64,000 nt of DNA from Methylocystis sp. L43. Its GTDB lineage: Bacteria > Pseudomonadota > Alphaproteobacteria > Rhizobiales > Beijerinckiaceae. Under the pieces are notes generated by a model, which ran no database searches, was not told the DNA's origin, and saw only the letters and a list, made by a program, of their open reading frames with translations. The position numbers and the translations under genes are program-made. This document shows positions 26,263 to 35,963 of the stretch, piece after piece. Each line of letters starts with the position of its first letter. Positions within the stretch are counted from its first letter, which is position 1. The stretch covers positions 26,847 through 90,846 of the forward strand of contig NZ_JADNRA010000017.1 of assembly GCF_015709525.1 (NCBI RefSeq). The letters are read 5' to 3'.

Positions 26263-27147
26263 ATGGTTGATAACCAGATTGTTGCGGTTTGCGCGGACGA
26301 TTACAGCCTGTCTTATGGGGTCAGCGCCGGCATTTTGGAAGCGCTCGACGCGGGGAGGCTCACTGCGGTTTCGGCTTTGGTGAATGGTCCGCGCTGGCCG
26401 GCGATGGGCTTGGAGCTGTCTCGCCGCGGCGGAAACGCGGACGTCGGCCTGCATTTCAATCTCACCCTCGGGCGGCCTCTCTCGTCGATGCCGAAGTTCG
26501 CGCCCAATGGAGAGTTTCCGCCGCTCTCCAAAGTTGTCCAGATGGCTTTCGGCCGGCGTTTGCCAATGGACGAGATCCGCACCGAGATCAATCGGCAGTT
26601 CGACCGGTTCGAAGCGGTGATGGACCGCCCCCCGGATCATGTCGACGGGCACCAGCACATTCACGTCCTTCCCGGCATCAGGACGGCGCTGCTCGATGCG
26701 ATGGAGGCGAGAAAGCTGGGCGGCCGGGCCTGGGTTCGCGACGCCGGGGATGGCTTACATCGCATTCTCTTGCGCGGCATCAACGCCCGCAAGGCGCTCT
26801 CCACGCTCTCGCTGGCCAGCGGCTTTCGCCGGGAGGTGCGCCAGCGCGGCTTCGGCGTCAACGACGGCTTCGCCGGATTCTCGAATTTCCACCCAAGCTT
26901 CGATTACGCCAAGATTTTTCAGAGCTATCTTCGAGCGCCCGGCAGCAGACATCTCATCATGTGCCATCCTGGCCATGTCGACGAAGAGCTGCGAAGGCTC
27001 GATCCGGTGACGATCACCCGCGAGCAGGAGCTTGCTTTCCTGCTGTCGACTCGACTGCCGGAGATGCTGGAGAAGCGCGGTCTGCGTTTGGGTCGTCTGT
27101 CGCAGGCGAGCCGGAACCTAAGCGCCCAGCATGCGGCGGCTCAGTAG
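26263..27147 (+). CDS. ChbG/HpnK (YdjC) family carbohydrate deacetylase
   Basis: A 294-residue protein of the YdjC fold. Metal ligands are visible in VCADDYSLSYGV (Asp), VGLHFNLTLGRPL (His) and DGHQHIHVLPGI (His pair), with MCHPGHVDEEL near the end. Relatives remove N-acetyl groups from chito-oligosaccharides (ChbG) or sit in hopanoid gene clusters (HpnK). ATG 26263 follows GAGGAG; the upstream codon at 26239 does not. It is divergent from the GT2 gene with about 90 bases between. Confidence 0.85.
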   Translation: MVDNQIVAVCADDYSLSYGVSAGILEALDAGRLTAVSALVNGPRWPAMGLELSRRGGNADVGLHFNLTLGRPLSSMPKFAPNGEFPPLSKVVQMAFGRRLPMDEIRTEINRQFDRFEAVMDRPPDHVDGHQHIHVLPGIRTALLDAMEARKLGGRAWVRDAGDGLHRILLRGINARKALSTLSLASGFRREVRQRGFGVNDGFAGFSNFHPSFDYAKIFQSYLRAPGSRHLIMCHPGHVDEELRRLDPVTITREQELAFLLSTRLPEMLEKRGLRLGRLSQASRNLSAQHAAAQ

Positions 27148-27923
27148 ATCCCTTCGAAGGAGATCGGCGCCCGCTTCTTGCCGTCCTGCAAATAGATGTC
27201 CTTTGAGAACGGCGCGCGTCGGCGGTTGAAGGCCTGAAGCCACCATCCGTCGCCTAGCGGATCGAAGACCGGGGCGTCGGTTCGGCGGAAGATCGCGGTC
27301 GAGCCGACAAACTCCACCTTTTCGAACATGTGATCTTCGCTCAGGAAGTCCGCAAGCCGGCTGATGGTTGGAATGTGGATGTCGTCGACGACGAGCAGCC
27401 CATCCGTCTTCAGGTGCGGATAGAAGTAATAATATTCGAGTTCGGGGAACGGAAAGCCGTGCGGACCGTCGATCAGGACAAGGTCGTAGCGAAAATGGTC
27501 TTCGTGTCGCGGCAGCGTGAGCTGAGTTGGCCCAAAGACAAGGTCGAGGCGGTCCGGACGCGTCGCGGGACAGTTCATGAAATAGTCGACGCTGGACGCT
27601 TGCTGTCCGCGATCGTCAAAGCAGAAAACCTTGTGCCGTTCGGCGATGCGCGAAAAAAAGATGGTGGATTTTCCGCAGCCCGTTTCGGCTGAGAAGATCT
27701 CCGTTCCGGTCAGCAGGCGCTCGATGCGCAGCAAGGTGCGTAGGGGCATCGATCCCGCGCTATGGGCGTAGCCGAAGGCGCGCTCATAGTCCCCGATTTC
27801 GGCTGCGAGGCTTTTGTCGCGCGTCGCCTCCGCCCGCAGAGGCGACGGGATTGATGAGAGCGGAGAGCTCCAAAGCCTTCGCCGCACTCGATTGATCAGC
27901 TTGCGGGCGAAGGACGAGGGCAT
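27141..27923 (-). CDS. Class I SAM-dependent methyltransferase-like protein
   Basis: A 260-residue protein with a Rossmann core: IFSAETGCGKSTIFFS as motif I, KVFCFDDRGQ as motif II, and YDLVLIDGPHGFPFPELEYYY followed by LLVVDDI. This is the pattern of Methyltransf_24-type enzymes that modify sugars or small molecules. GCGKST resembles a P-loop, but the rest of the protein does not. The 3' end overlaps the convergent deacetylase gene by 7 bases. The substrate is unknown. Confidence 0.75.
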   Translation of the reverse strand: MPSSFARKLINRVRRRLWSSPLSSIPSPLRAEATRDKSLAAEIGDYERAFGYAHSAGSMPLRTLLRIERLLTGTEIFSAETGCGKSTIFFSRIAERHKVFCFDDRGQQASSVDYFMNCPATRPDRLDLVFGPTQLTLPRHEDHFRYDLVLIDGPHGFPFPELEYYYFYPHLKTDGLLVVDDIHIPTISRLADFLSEDHMFEKVEFVGSTAIFRRTDAPVFDPLGDGWWLQAFNRRRAPFSKDIYLQDGKKRAPISFEGIY

Positions 27924-28038
27924 GGCTCTTGATGTTTCTCGAGGGTCCGCGAAAGGGTTTATGGCTTATAGCAGCGCGAGCCTCGCCAAGGAAGCGATAG
28001 GCCGCCGCCCGCCGCTGAAGTCCCGGCGCCAGATACTT

Positions 28039-28890
28039 TCAAACGAATTCAGTGTCTAAGCCGAAATCGAAGACCGGGGCGGAGTGCGTCAGGGCGCCAA
28101 CGGAAATAAAGTCGACGCCGGTTTTCGCGATTTCCTCGACGCTCGCGAGCGTCACGCCGCCCGAGGCTTCACAGATCATGCGGCCGCCGACGAGCGCCAC
28201 GGCGCTGCGCAGATCGTCGAGCGTCATATTGTCGAGCAGCACGGCGTCCGCCCCCTCGTCGAGCACCTCGCGCAGCTGGTCGAGCCTATCGACTTCGATC
28301 TCGATTTTGACGAGATGGCCAATATTCCGCTTGGCGGCTCTGAGCGCCGGAACGACGCCGCCAGCGACGGCGACGTGGTTATCCTTGATGAGCACGGCGT
28401 CGTCGAGGCCGAAGCGGTGATTGACGCCGCCGCCGCATCGAACGGCGTATTTCTCCAAGGCGCGCAACAAGGGCGTGGTTTTGCGCGTGTCGCAGATTCG
28501 CGCGGATGTTCCGGCGATGGCGCTGACGTAGCGCGCCGTGAGCGTGGCGACGCCGGACAGTCGGCCAAGAAAATTCAGCGCCACCCGCTCCGCAGAGAGA
28601 ATGGGCCTGGCCGGGCCCGAAATTATCGCCGCGAGCGCTCCCGGCTCGACGCGGGCGCCATCGGCCGCCTGCGCTTCGAAGATGATTTGAGGGTCCATGA
28701 GCGCGAAGGCGGCGCGCGCCGCCTGAAGTCCGGCGACGACGCCCGAATCGCGCGCGACAATTCCCGCCCGGGCCTGCGCGCGTGCGGGGATGGTCGCCTG
28801 CGTCGTGACGTCGCCGGCGCGCCCCAAATCTTCGACGAGCGCGGCGCGAACCGCCGCCTCGATCAGCATCGGGGGCAAATCGGCGATCAT
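28039..28890 (-). CDS. nadC: Nicotinate-nucleotide pyrophosphorylase (carboxylating)
   Basis: A 283-residue quinolinate phosphoribosyltransferase, last step of the de novo pathway to nicotinate mononucleotide. Typical motifs are [56 protein letters not shown] and [20 protein letters not shown]. Its ATG overlaps the nadB stop (ATGA), making it the last gene of the nad operon. Confidence 0.95.
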   Translation of the reverse strand: MIADLPPMLIEAAVRAALVEDLGRAGDVTTQATIPARAQARAGIVARDSGVVAGLQAARAAFALMDPQIIFEAQAADGARVEPGALAAIISGPARPILSAERVALNFLGRLSGVATLTARYVSAIAGTSARICDTRKTTPLLRALEKYAVRCGGGVNHRFGLDDAVLIKDNHVAVAGGVVPALRAAKRNIGHLVKIEIEVDRLDQLREVLDEGADAVLLDNMTLDDLRSAVALVGGRMICEASGGVTLASVEEIAKTGVDFISVGALTHSAPVFDFGLDTEFV

Positions 28891-30431
28891 GACTCGACCT
28901 TGTCGGCGGTGCGCAGGGCGGCGTCGAGCGTCGTGAGCGAGCGGCGCGCGAGCGCGGGGACCGGCTGCGGAAAGTCGGAACGAAAATGCGCGCCACGGCT
29001 CTCGCGTCGTTGGAACGCGGCCGCCGCGATGAACAGACCCGTCGTCAACATATTGCGCGCCTCAATATCGCTCGTCCGCGAGATCATGCGCCGGATCGAC
29101 CTTACCGCGACCGCGAGCCCGGCGCCGTTGCGGATGACGCCCACATTCGCCGACATCAGATCGCGCAGTTCTTCGATGACCGCAAAATCACGATCGCGCG
29201 GCGCCGGCTCCATGCGCTCGGCCTTCGGGCGCCATTCGACCGGCAAGAGCGGCGTCGCGCGCACGTCCGCCGCGACGCGGGCGCCGAAAACGATCGCCTC
29301 GAGAAGAGAATTGGACGCGAGCCGGTTCGCGCCGTGAACGCCGGTCGACGCGACTTCGCCGACCGCCCAGAGGCCATCGAGGTTCGTGCGCCCGCGGTCG
29401 TCGGTCCAGACGCCGCCCATATGGTAATGCGCCGCCGGCGCGATCGGAATAAGTTCGCGCGAGGGATCGATCCCGGCGCTCATGCAACTTGCGTAAACTG
29501 TCGGAAAGCGCGTCGGGAATTCGGCGCCGATGGCCGAGCGGGCGTCGAGAAACGCGCCCTTTCCGGCCTTGACGCTGGCGAAGACGCCGCGGGCGACAAT
29601 GTCGCGCGGCGCAAGCTCCCCATTTGGATCGATGTCGAGCATGAAGCGTCGGCCATCCCGATCCACGATCGTCGCGCCTTCGCCGCGCAGAGCCTCGGTC
29701 GCGAGCGGCGCCGGATCGGCGTCAATGTCGATCGCCGTCGGGTGAAACTGAACAAACTCCGCATCAGCGATCAGCGCGCCCGCCCGCGCCGCCATAGCGA
29801 CGCCGATGCCGCGCGCCTCCAACGGGTTGGTCGTGACCCGGTACAGATGGCCAATCCCGCCCGTCGCGAGAATGAGCGCCGAACAGGGCGTCTCATGGAT
29901 CATGCCGGCGTTGTCGCGGGCGCGCACGCCAACCGCGCGCCCCCCGCGCACGATGATCTCCTGCGCCGAATAGCCTTCGACGATGTGGATCGAAGGCGTT
30001 CTGGCGACTTCCTTGGCGAGGATGTCCATGATCGCCCGCCCGGCGACATCGCCCTGGACACGCACGATGCGACGACGCGAATGCGCTGCCTCCTGCGAGG
30101 GGAGAAAGGCGCCGAGGGCCGACCGATCGAAGGGGGTTCCCATCGCCGCGAGGTCTTCGACGCGTGCGCGCGCTTCCTGGGCCATGCCGAGCGCGATGTC
30201 GCGGTCCACGAGGCCGCCGCCCGCCGCCACCGTGTCGTCGGCGTGGCTTTCCGGCGTGTCGCCTTCTTCGACGGCCGCGGCGATGCCGCCCTGCGCCCAA
30301 AAGGACGAGCCGCTGTAGCCGACGGGAGTCGGCGCGAAGATCGCCACCGGAGTCGGCGCCATTTTGAGCGCGCAGAACACGCCCGCGAGCCCGCCGCCGA
30401 TGATGATGATGGGAGGCAAATTCTCGCGCAT
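28887..30431 (-). CDS. nadB: L-aspartate oxidase
   Basis: A 514-residue flavoprotein that oxidises aspartate to iminoaspartate for NadA. The N-terminal FAD site is [15 protein letters not shown]; the substrate region has [21 protein letters not shown], and the C-terminal part [23 protein letters not shown] is diagnostic. ATG 30431 was chosen because it gives the dinucleotide-binding strand at once; the frame extends upstream only through the DUF4202 gene. It is coupled to nadC. Confidence 0.95.
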   Translation of the reverse strand: MRENLPPIIIIGGGLAGVFCALKMAPTPVAIFAPTPVGYSGSSFWAQGGIAAAVEEGDTPESHADDTVAAGGGLVDRDIALGMAQEARARVEDLAAMGTPFDRSALGAFLPSQEAAHSRRRIVRVQGDVAGRAIMDILAKEVARTPSIHIVEGYSAQEIIVRGGRAVGVRARDNAGMIHETPCSALILATGGIGHLYRVTTNPLEARGIGVAMAARAGALIADAEFVQFHPTAIDIDADPAPLATEALRGEGATIVDRDGRRFMLDIDPNGELAPRDIVARGVFASVKAGKGAFLDARSAIGAEFPTRFPTVYASCMSAGIDPSRELIPIAPAAHYHMGGVWTDDRGRTNLDGLWAVGEVASTGVHGANRLASNSLLEAIVFGARVAADVRATPLLPVEWRPKAERMEPAPRDRDFAVIEELRDLMSANVGVIRNGAGLAVAVRSIRRMISRTSDIEARNMLTTGLFIAAAAFQRRESRGAHFRSDFPQPVPALARRSLTTLDAALRTADKVES

Positions 30432-30438
30432 CGACCGT

Positions 30439-31059
30439 TTAGTCGACTGCGACTGCAGCGAGCCGCGCGAGCGCGGCGGCCTCACGGGCGATCGCCGCTT
30501 CGACCAGGCTGCGCGCGCGCGGCGGCAAGGGCAGGGCGAGGGCCGCCGCATGGCCCTTGGGCGACATTTTGCACAAGGTTTTGCCGAGAATGTCGACGAG
30601 CTTGTCGTCGGCATACTCGCGGTGCTTTTCCAGAAATTCCTCGAAGTAATGCTCGAGAAAGACGATCGCGGCGATGTTTTCGAGCGCCTGCGACTCCGGG
30701 TCTTTCTTGAGCTGTTCCTTACGGATCAGCGCGCCGACATGCGCGACGGCCGCTTCGTCATAGCCATGCGCGCGCATGATCTCCGCGACCAGATGGGCAT
30801 GGTGGATGCGGCAGGCGCGCCGCCATTCGTTGTAGCCGCGACGGCCTTCCTCATAATCCGCACGGGCGATCTCCCAGCGCCGCAGATGTTGCGCGCGGGT
30901 CGCAATCTTCAGCAGATCGGAGGCGTCAGGGTAGAGCGCGGCAAGTCGCGCGCTCATGCGCTCGGCGTAGACCTGCTCAAAGGCTCGGCCCTCGAGCCGG
31001 CGCGGATCGTCGGCATTGGCGGCGTCGATGGCCGCAATCGTCGCATCGAGCGCCAACAT
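30439..31059 (-). CDS. DUF4202 protein embedded in the NAD operon
   Basis: A 206-residue soluble helical protein matching DUF4202: AIDAANADDPRR, TRAQHLRRWEIAR, IHHAHLVAEIMRAHGYDEA and LENIAAIVFLEHYFEEFL. The conserved His residues (QHLRRW, HHAHL) recall HD-type phosphohydrolases, though I cannot show activity. It sits between nadA (38 bases upstream) and nadB (7 bases downstream) on the same strand, so it is very likely transcribed and coordinated with NAD synthesis. Confidence 0.78.
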   Translation of the reverse strand: MLALDATIAAIDAANADDPRRLEGRAFEQVYAERMSARLAALYPDASDLLKIATRAQHLRRWEIARADYEEGRRGYNEWRRACRIHHAHLVAEIMRAHGYDEAAVAHVGALIRKEQLKKDPESQALENIAAIVFLEHYFEEFLEKHREYADDKLVDILGKTLCKMSPKGHAAALALPLPPRARSLVEAAIAREAAALARLAAVAVD

Positions 31060-31097
31060 TGTCCGCCCTGTTCAAGTCAGGCCAAGCGGCCCGCAGT

Positions 31098-32198
31098 CTA
31101 GCCTAGATCGATCATCCGTTGCACGCTGCGGCGCGCGCGCTCGGCCACTGCGGGATCAACGGTCACTTCTTCGCGGACGTAAAGCAGGCTGTCGAGGATT
31201 TTCGGCAGCGTGATGCGCTTCATATGCGGGCAGAAGTTGCACGGCCGCACGAATTCGACGTCCGGCGTTTCGGCGGCGACATTGTCGGCCATCGAGCATT
31301 CGGTGACGAGCAGCACGCGGGCCGGCTTCCTGCTGCGCACAAAATCGATCATCGCCGCCGTCGAGCCGGCGAAATCGGCGACTTCCACAACCTCTCGTGG
31401 ACATTCAGGATGGGCAAGCACCTGCACGCCGGGATGATCGGCGCGATAATTCTCGATCTCTTCGGCGGTGAAGCGCTCATGCACCTCGCAGGCGCCGCGC
31501 CAGGCGATGATCTTCACTTTCGTCTGCGCGGCGACGTTCTGCGCCAGATAGCGGTCGGGAACCATGATCACGCGCTCGGCGCCGAGGCTCTCGACGACTT
31601 TTACCGCGTTCGACGAGGTGCAGCAGATGTCGACCTCGGCTTTCACGTCGGCTGAGGTGTTGACATAGGCGACGATGGGAACGCCGGGATATTGTTTGCG
31701 CAGGGCGCGCACGTCGGCGCCGGTGATCGACTCCGCAAGCGAGCAGCCCGCCTTCATGTCCGGCGTGAGCACGACCTTGTTCGGATTGAGCAGCTTCGAG
31801 GTTTCGGCCATGAAATGCACGCCGCCCTGAACGATGATGTCGGCGTCGGATTTCGCGGCAAGTTTGGCGAGCTGCAGGCTGTCGCCGATGTGATCGGCGA
31901 CGCAGTGGTAGATCTCCGGCGTCATGTAGTTATGCGCAAGGATGGTGGCGTTGCGCACATGTTTGAGATCGTTGATCGCCTTCACATAAGGGGCGTGGAA
32001 CGGCCATTCGACGGGCGGAATGACTCGCGCCACGCGCTCGTAGAGATGCGCGGTCGCGGCTTGAACCTCGGGCGTCCATTCCAGATCAGGGCGGGGAAGG
32101 GCCGGAAAGCGGCCGCGCGGGCCAACGCCAAGGGCGTTCGCCGGAGGCTCTCGCCTTGCGCTCGGCGCGCTTCGAACGTCGTTGGTCAAGAGTGTCAT
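31098..32198 (-). CDS. nadA: Quinolinate synthase A
   Basis: A 366-residue 4Fe-4S enzyme that condenses iminoaspartate with dihydroxyacetone phosphate. Cluster cysteines are visible in [20 protein letters not shown] and [10 protein letters not shown]; substrate motifs include [20 protein letters not shown] and [13 protein letters not shown] 32198 was preferred to ATG 32213 because a GGGG precedes it and the operator palindrome lies immediately beyond. First gene of the operon nadA-DUF4202-nadB-nadC. Confidence 0.93.
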   Translation of the reverse strand: MTLLTNDVRSAPSARREPPANALGVGPRGRFPALPRPDLEWTPEVQAATAHLYERVARVIPPVEWPFHAPYVKAINDLKHVRNATILAHNYMTPEIYHCVADHIGDSLQLAKLAAKSDADIIVQGGVHFMAETSKLLNPNKVVLTPDMKAGCSLAESITGADVRALRKQYPGVPIVAYVNTSADVKAEVDICCTSSNAVKVVESLGAERVIMVPDRYLAQNVAAQTKVKIIAWRGACEVHERFTAEEIENYRADHPGVQVLAHPECPREVVEVADFAGSTAAMIDFVRSRKPARVLLVTECSMADNVAAETPDVEFVRPCNFCPHMKRITLPKILDSLLYVREEVTVDPAVAERARRSVQRMIDLG

Positions 32199-32215
32199 CG
32201 TCTGGCGCCCCATTC

Positions 32216-32236
32216 TTATACTCAACTTGAGTATAA
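32216..32236 (-). promoter_or_regulatory. Palindromic operator upstream of nadA
   Basis: A perfect palindrome with 10-base arms (TTATACTCAA and its complement) around a single C at 32226 lies 17 bases before the nadA start. An extra half-site GAGTATA occurs at 32349-32355. NAD biosynthesis genes of Hyphomicrobiales are commonly controlled by NadQ or NrtR-type repressors binding palindromes at nadA; which one applies here is not shown. Confidence 0.7.
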
Positions 32237-32430
32237 GTAGCCCCCAATAAATCTCCGAGACGGATCCCCGCTCGGAGCGCTCAAGTTTCGAGACTAAGCC
32301 GCGGACGAGGATCTCGCAACTTCGTCGCGCAAGACATGTGCTCGGCACGAGTATATGTCAAGGGAAAGACGGCTAGGGACGGCGGCGGATGGACGCTTTC
32401 GGCGCGGGTCAAAGCTGCTATAGACGGCGC

Positions 32431-33381
32431 ATGCAATCAGGGGCGCCGCAAGCTTCTTTCCCGCACCGCCACCTTCTCGGCATTGAAGGATTGACCCGTC
32501 CTGACATCGTCACCCTTCTCGACATGGCCGAGGAGGCGATCGAAGTGTCGCGACGGGTCGACAAGAAGCGTTCGAGTTTGCGCGGGCGGACGCAAATCAA
32601 TCTGTTTTACGAATCGTCAACGCGCACGCAGGCGTCCTTCGAGATCGCCGGCAAGCGTCTGGGCGCCGACGTGATGAACATGTCGGTCGCGCGCTCCTCC
32701 GAGTCGAAAGGCGAGACGCTGATCGACACGGCGGTGACGCTCAACGCAATGCGGCCGGATATCATCGTCGTTCGCCATGCGCATGCCGGCGCGGCGCATC
32801 TTCTGGCGCGAAAGGTCGACTGTTCCGTCGTCAACGCCGGCGACGGCGCGCATGAACATCCGACGCAGGCGCTGCTCGACGCGCTGACGATCAGGCGGAA
32901 TAAGGGGCGCATCGAGGGGCTGACGATCGCGATCTGCGGCGACATTCTCCATTCACGCGTCGCGCGCTCAAACATCCTGCTGCTTGGCGCGCTTGGCGCC
33001 CGCGTGCGCGTCGTCGGGCCTTCGACGCTTGCGCCGGATAGTCTGTCGCGGCTGGGCGTCGAAGTGTTTCACGACATGCGGCGCGGACTTGAGGCCGCTG
33101 ACATAGTTATGATGCTGCGCCTTCAGCGCGAGCGCATGGCCGGCGCGCTGACGCCGAGCGCCCGCGAATATTTCCACTTCTTCGGGCTCGACGAAGAGAA
33201 GCTGGCCTATGCGGCGCCCGATGCGCTGGTCATGCATCCCGGACCGATGAATCGCGGCGTGGAAATCGACACCGCCGTCGCCGACAGCGCGCGCTCGCTT
33301 ATCCGCGAACAGGTCGAGATGGGCGTTGCGGTGCGCATGGCGGTGCTCGAAGCGCTCGCGCAGCACCTGCCAAATGTGTAA
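32431..33381 (+). CDS. pyrB: Aspartate carbamoyltransferase catalytic chain
   Basis: A 316-residue transcarbamoylase of pyrimidine synthesis. The carbamoyl-phosphate site is [12 protein letters not shown], with [16 protein letters not shown] as the aspartate and phosphate contacts and [13 protein letters not shown] at the C-terminus. ATG 32431 follows a TATA-like stretch and lacks a strong ribosome binding site; in-frame codon 32389 is possible. No regulatory chain (pyrI) is present, and the pyrC-like partner lies far away at 60 kb. Confidence 0.93.
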   Translation: MQSGAPQASFPHRHLLGIEGLTRPDIVTLLDMAEEAIEVSRRVDKKRSSLRGRTQINLFYESSTRTQASFEIAGKRLGADVMNMSVARSSESKGETLIDTAVTLNAMRPDIIVVRHAHAGAAHLLARKVDCSVVNAGDGAHEHPTQALLDALTIRRNKGRIEGLTIAICGDILHSRVARSNILLLGALGARVRVVGPSTLAPDSLSRLGVEVFHDMRRGLEAADIVMMLRLQRERMAGALTPSAREYFHFFGLDEEKLAYAAPDALVMHPGPMNRGVEIDTAVADSARSLIREQVEMGVAVRMAVLEALAQHLPNV

Positions 33382-33416
33382 GCTTCTCCAAAATCAATGA
33401 TCGTAGGGGAGTAGAA

Positions 33417-33827
33417 ATGATCAAGCTCATCCGCTTTGTTGGGCTCATCATCCAGTCAATCTTGATCGAGTTTTTGCACGTCTTCGGGCTCGTGGCGTTT
33501 CTTCTCGCCGCGGCGCTCGGCTATTTCCGGGCGCCGTCCTGGCTCGTGCCGATCGTCGGCATTGTCTGCGGAATCGTCGCCGACAAATTTATCGACCAGA
33601 CCGAAGTCATCGCCCTTCTCGAACGGGCGGCGTCCGCCAATCAACGCGGCGGCTTCCTGGTGATCGTCTACATTATCATTGTCGCGGTCGGCTATGTCGC
33701 AGGCGCTTATGCGCGCGGGGCGATGCATCGCCGCAAGGTCGCGCAGGCGACGCCGAGCCCCGTGGCGAAGCAGCCGCAGGCGGCGAACCCGGCAGCCAAG
33801 CAGCCGCAAAGGCGCAAGCGCAGCTGA
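33417..33827 (+). CDS. Small hypothetical membrane protein
   Basis: A 136-residue protein with three or four hydrophobic segments (LIIQSILIEFLHVFGLVAFLL, LVPIVGIVCGIVADKF, LVIVYIIIVAVGYVAGAYA) and a basic Pro/Ala/Gln tail (SPVAKQPQAANPAAKQPQRR). A GGGGAG motif lies 7 bases before the ATG, supporting this start. It follows pyrB by 35 bases. I do not recognise a family. Confidence 0.6.
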   Translation: MIKLIRFVGLIIQSILIEFLHVFGLVAFLLAAALGYFRAPSWLVPIVGIVCGIVADKFIDQTEVIALLERAASANQRGGFLVIVYIIIVAVGYVAGAYARGAMHRRKVAQATPSPVAKQPQAANPAAKQPQRRKRS

Positions 33828-33835
33828 TCGCCATA

Positions 33836-33979
33836 GAGCAGGCCCCGAAAAAGTTGACAGCTTTTTCGATGAGAAACTGCTCCACCATTTTCGCTTTGAG
33901 CGGTACCCTATCGATCACATGTTTCCATGTGATCGGGAATCGCCCAAAGCCTGAGGAACGCGCGCCGACGTTCGGCGCG
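33836..33979. repeat. Palindromic intergenic repeat (RIME-like) between convergent genes
   Basis: Nested inverted repeats occupy the gap: GAGCAG (33836-33841) with CTGCTC (33877-33882), inside it GAAAAAG (33847-33853) with CTTTTTC (33861-33867), then a 10-bp stem (33912-33921 with 33926-33935, loop TTTC) and an 8-bp stem (33961-33968 with 33972-33979). Such compound palindromes are typical of dispersed intergenic elements in Hyphomicrobiales. The string AAAAGTTGACAG recurs at 50500-50511, also beside a gene end. It may also end both convergent transcripts. Confidence 0.5.
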
Positions 33980-33985
33980 TTGCCC

Positions 33986-34969
33986 TTACAACCCTTCGAA
34001 CAGCGCCGTCGAGAGATAGCGCTCGGCGAAGGACGGGATGATCAAAACGATATTCTTGCCCTCGGCCTCGGGGCGGCTGGCGATCTCCAAGGCGGCGGCG
34101 ACGGCGGCGCCCGATGAGATGCCGCCGGGAATCCCCTCCAGCCGAGCGAGCAGCCGCGCCGTCTCAAATGCTGTCTGATTGCCGATCGTGACGATCTCGT
34201 CGATGACGCTTCGATCGAGAATGGGCGGCACGAAGCCCGCGCCGATGCCTTGGATTTTATGGGGGCCGGGCGGGCGCCCGGAAAGCACGGCCGAATCTTC
34301 CGGCTCCACGGCCACGACGCGCAAGCCGGGCCGGCGCGCCTTCAGCGCCTGGCCGACGCCCGTGATCGTGCCGCCAGTGCCGACGCCCGACACGAAATAG
34401 TCGACCTCGCCATTGGTGTCGTTCCAGATTTCCTCCGCCGTCGTCACGCGGTGAATCTCGGGATTGGCGGGGTTTTCGAACTGCTGGGGAATGACGGCGT
34501 CGGGATTTTGGTCGGCGAGTTCACTGGCCTTGGCGAGCGCCCCCTTCATCCCCTGCGAGGCGGGGGTGAGCACAAGTTCGGCGCCGAGCAGCGCCAGCAT
34601 CTTGCGCCGCTCGATCGACATCGATTCCGGCATGATGAGAATGAGTCGATAGCCGCGCGCGGCGGCGACGAAGGCAAGCGCGATGCCGGTGTTGCCTGAC
34701 GTCGGTTCGATCAGCACCGTTTTCCCCGGCGTGATCCTGCCGCTCTTTTCGAGCGATTCGATCATGCTGACGCCGATGCGGTCTTTGACGCTCGCGATCG
34801 GGTTGAAGAATTCGAGTTTGGCGAGGAGATTGGCCTTCACGCCGCGCTCGCGCGCGAATCGATCAAGCCGGACGAGCGGCGTATCGCCGATCGTCTGCGT
34901 GATGGAATCATAGATGCGGCCTCGGCCAGGTTTGGCCGGCGGCGTGAAGCTTGGTACAGCCTGAGACAT
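33986..34969 (-). CDS. cysK: Cysteine synthase A
   Basis: A 327-residue PLP enzyme (O-acetylserine sulfhydrylase). The PLP lysine is in [11 protein letters not shown], with [20 protein letters not shown] binding the substrate and [13 protein letters not shown] the phosphate. It lies just downstream of a sulphite exporter gene on the same strand and near a divergent Rrf2 regulator, an arrangement that suggests control by cysteine or O-acetylserine status. Confidence 0.93.
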   Translation of the reverse strand: MSQAVPSFTPPAKPGRGRIYDSITQTIGDTPLVRLDRFARERGVKANLLAKLEFFNPIASVKDRIGVSMIESLEKSGRITPGKTVLIEPTSGNTGIALAFVAAARGYRLILIMPESMSIERRKMLALLGAELVLTPASQGMKGALAKASELADQNPDAVIPQQFENPANPEIHRVTTAEEIWNDTNGEVDYFVSGVGTGGTITGVGQALKARRPGLRVVAVEPEDSAVLSGRPPGPHKIQGIGAGFVPPILDRSVIDEIVTIGNQTAFETARLLARLEGIPGGISSGAAVAAALEIASRPEAEGKNIVLIIPSFAERYLSTALFEGL

Positions 34970-34999
34970 GTCTCGCCCCCAGAGAAAGAAGAATGAGGT

Positions 35000-35803
35000 C
35001 TAGATTGATAGTTTGATTCCGACCAGAGCCATGACGCTCGCAAGCGCCGGCCGCAGGTAGCGGTCGGGAACCCGAGCAGCGAAATGGGCGCCAATGGCGA
35101 TGCCTGGAAGAGACCCGATGAGGAGCGAAAGCAGCAGCAACCAGTCGACGCCGCCCATCAGCCAGTGCCCGAAGCCGGCGATCAGCGTCAGCGGCACGGC
35201 ATGGGCGATATCGGAGCCGACAAGACGCGCCGTCGGGGTGTGCGAATACAGCGCCAGCAGCACAGTCATGCCGATCGCCCCGGCGCCGACCGAAGAGATC
35301 GAGACCAGCACGCCGAGAAGAACGCCGAGAATCGCCGTCAGCCACAACAAGCGCCGATCGCTCATGTCGTTCGTGTGTTTCGCGATGTGATCGAGGATCC
35401 ACCGCCGGAAGAGAATCGAGAAGGCCGTCAGCAGCAGCGCGAATCCAAGCGCCGAGGTGATGAGCCCATTGGCCGCATGGCCGCCGGACTTGCCGAGCCA
35501 AGAGAGGACGAGAAGACTCGCGACGCTCGCGGGCACGCTGCCATAGGCCAGCCGGCGGGTGATGCGCCAGTCGACCGTCCCGTGCAGGGCGTGAACGAGC
35601 GTGCCATTCGTCTTGGTGACGGCGGCGTAAAGCAGGTCGGTGCCAACGGCGGTCGTCGGCGGCACGCCGAAAACCAGCATCAGGATCGGCGTCATCAGCG
35701 AGCCGCCGCCGACGCCGGTGAATCCGACAAGCGCGCCGACGAAGAAGCCAGAAGCGGAGTAGAGGAGATTGATCGCGTTGAGCGCGTCCAAAAAGGCGGG
35801 CAT
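35000..35803 (-). CDS. TauE/SafE family sulphite exporter-like permease
   Basis: A 267-residue membrane protein with about eight spans. The family signature is GFFVGALVGFTGVGGGSLMTPIL near the N-terminus (first 20 residues of the motif) and the related second-half motif SISSVGAGAIGM. Relatives export sulphite, sulphoacetate or taurine-derived anions. It lies 30 bases upstream of cysK and divergent from the Rrf2 gene. ATG 35803 places the first span directly at the start. Confidence 0.85.
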   Translation of the reverse strand: MPAFLDALNAINLLYSASGFFVGALVGFTGVGGGSLMTPILMLVFGVPPTTAVGTDLLYAAVTKTNGTLVHALHGTVDWRITRRLAYGSVPASVASLLVLSWLGKSGGHAANGLITSALGFALLLTAFSILFRRWILDHIAKHTNDMSDRRLLWLTAILGVLLGVLVSISSVGAGAIGMTVLLALYSHTPTARLVGSDIAHAVPLTLIAGFGHWLMGGVDWLLLLSLLIGSLPGIAIGAHFAARVPDRYLRPALASVMALVGIKLSI

Positions 35804-35832
35804 TTCTTTCTTTCGTCGGCAATGCTAGTTCT

Positions 35833-35860
35833 ACTCTATAAAGATAGTCAACTTTGTCAA
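35833..35860 (-). promoter_or_regulatory. Candidate promoter/operator of tauE-cysK
   Basis: On the minus strand TTGACA (complement of 35855-35860) is followed by TAGAGT (complement of 35833-35838) after 16 bases. A direct GTCAA repeat in the -35 area could be the binding site of the divergently encoded Rrf2 regulator. Confidence 0.35.
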
Positions 35861-35963
35861 TTCTGGCGCGCGCCGCATTTGGGGAAAAGATGAACATGCC
35901 GGTCGACTGCAGTAGTATGTCGGCGCAAAAGGGCGTCCGGTTCGGACCTCGGCCCTAAAGGTC

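Noticed and set aside
28986..30710. Long plus-strand frame opposite nadB
   Set aside because: It is antisense to nadB, whose FAD and substrate motifs are intact along the same span.
34908..35897. Minus-strand 329-codon frame over the TauE gene
   Set aside because: The overlapping frame at 35000-35803 gives a recognisable eight-span permease; this one is Arg-rich without motifs.
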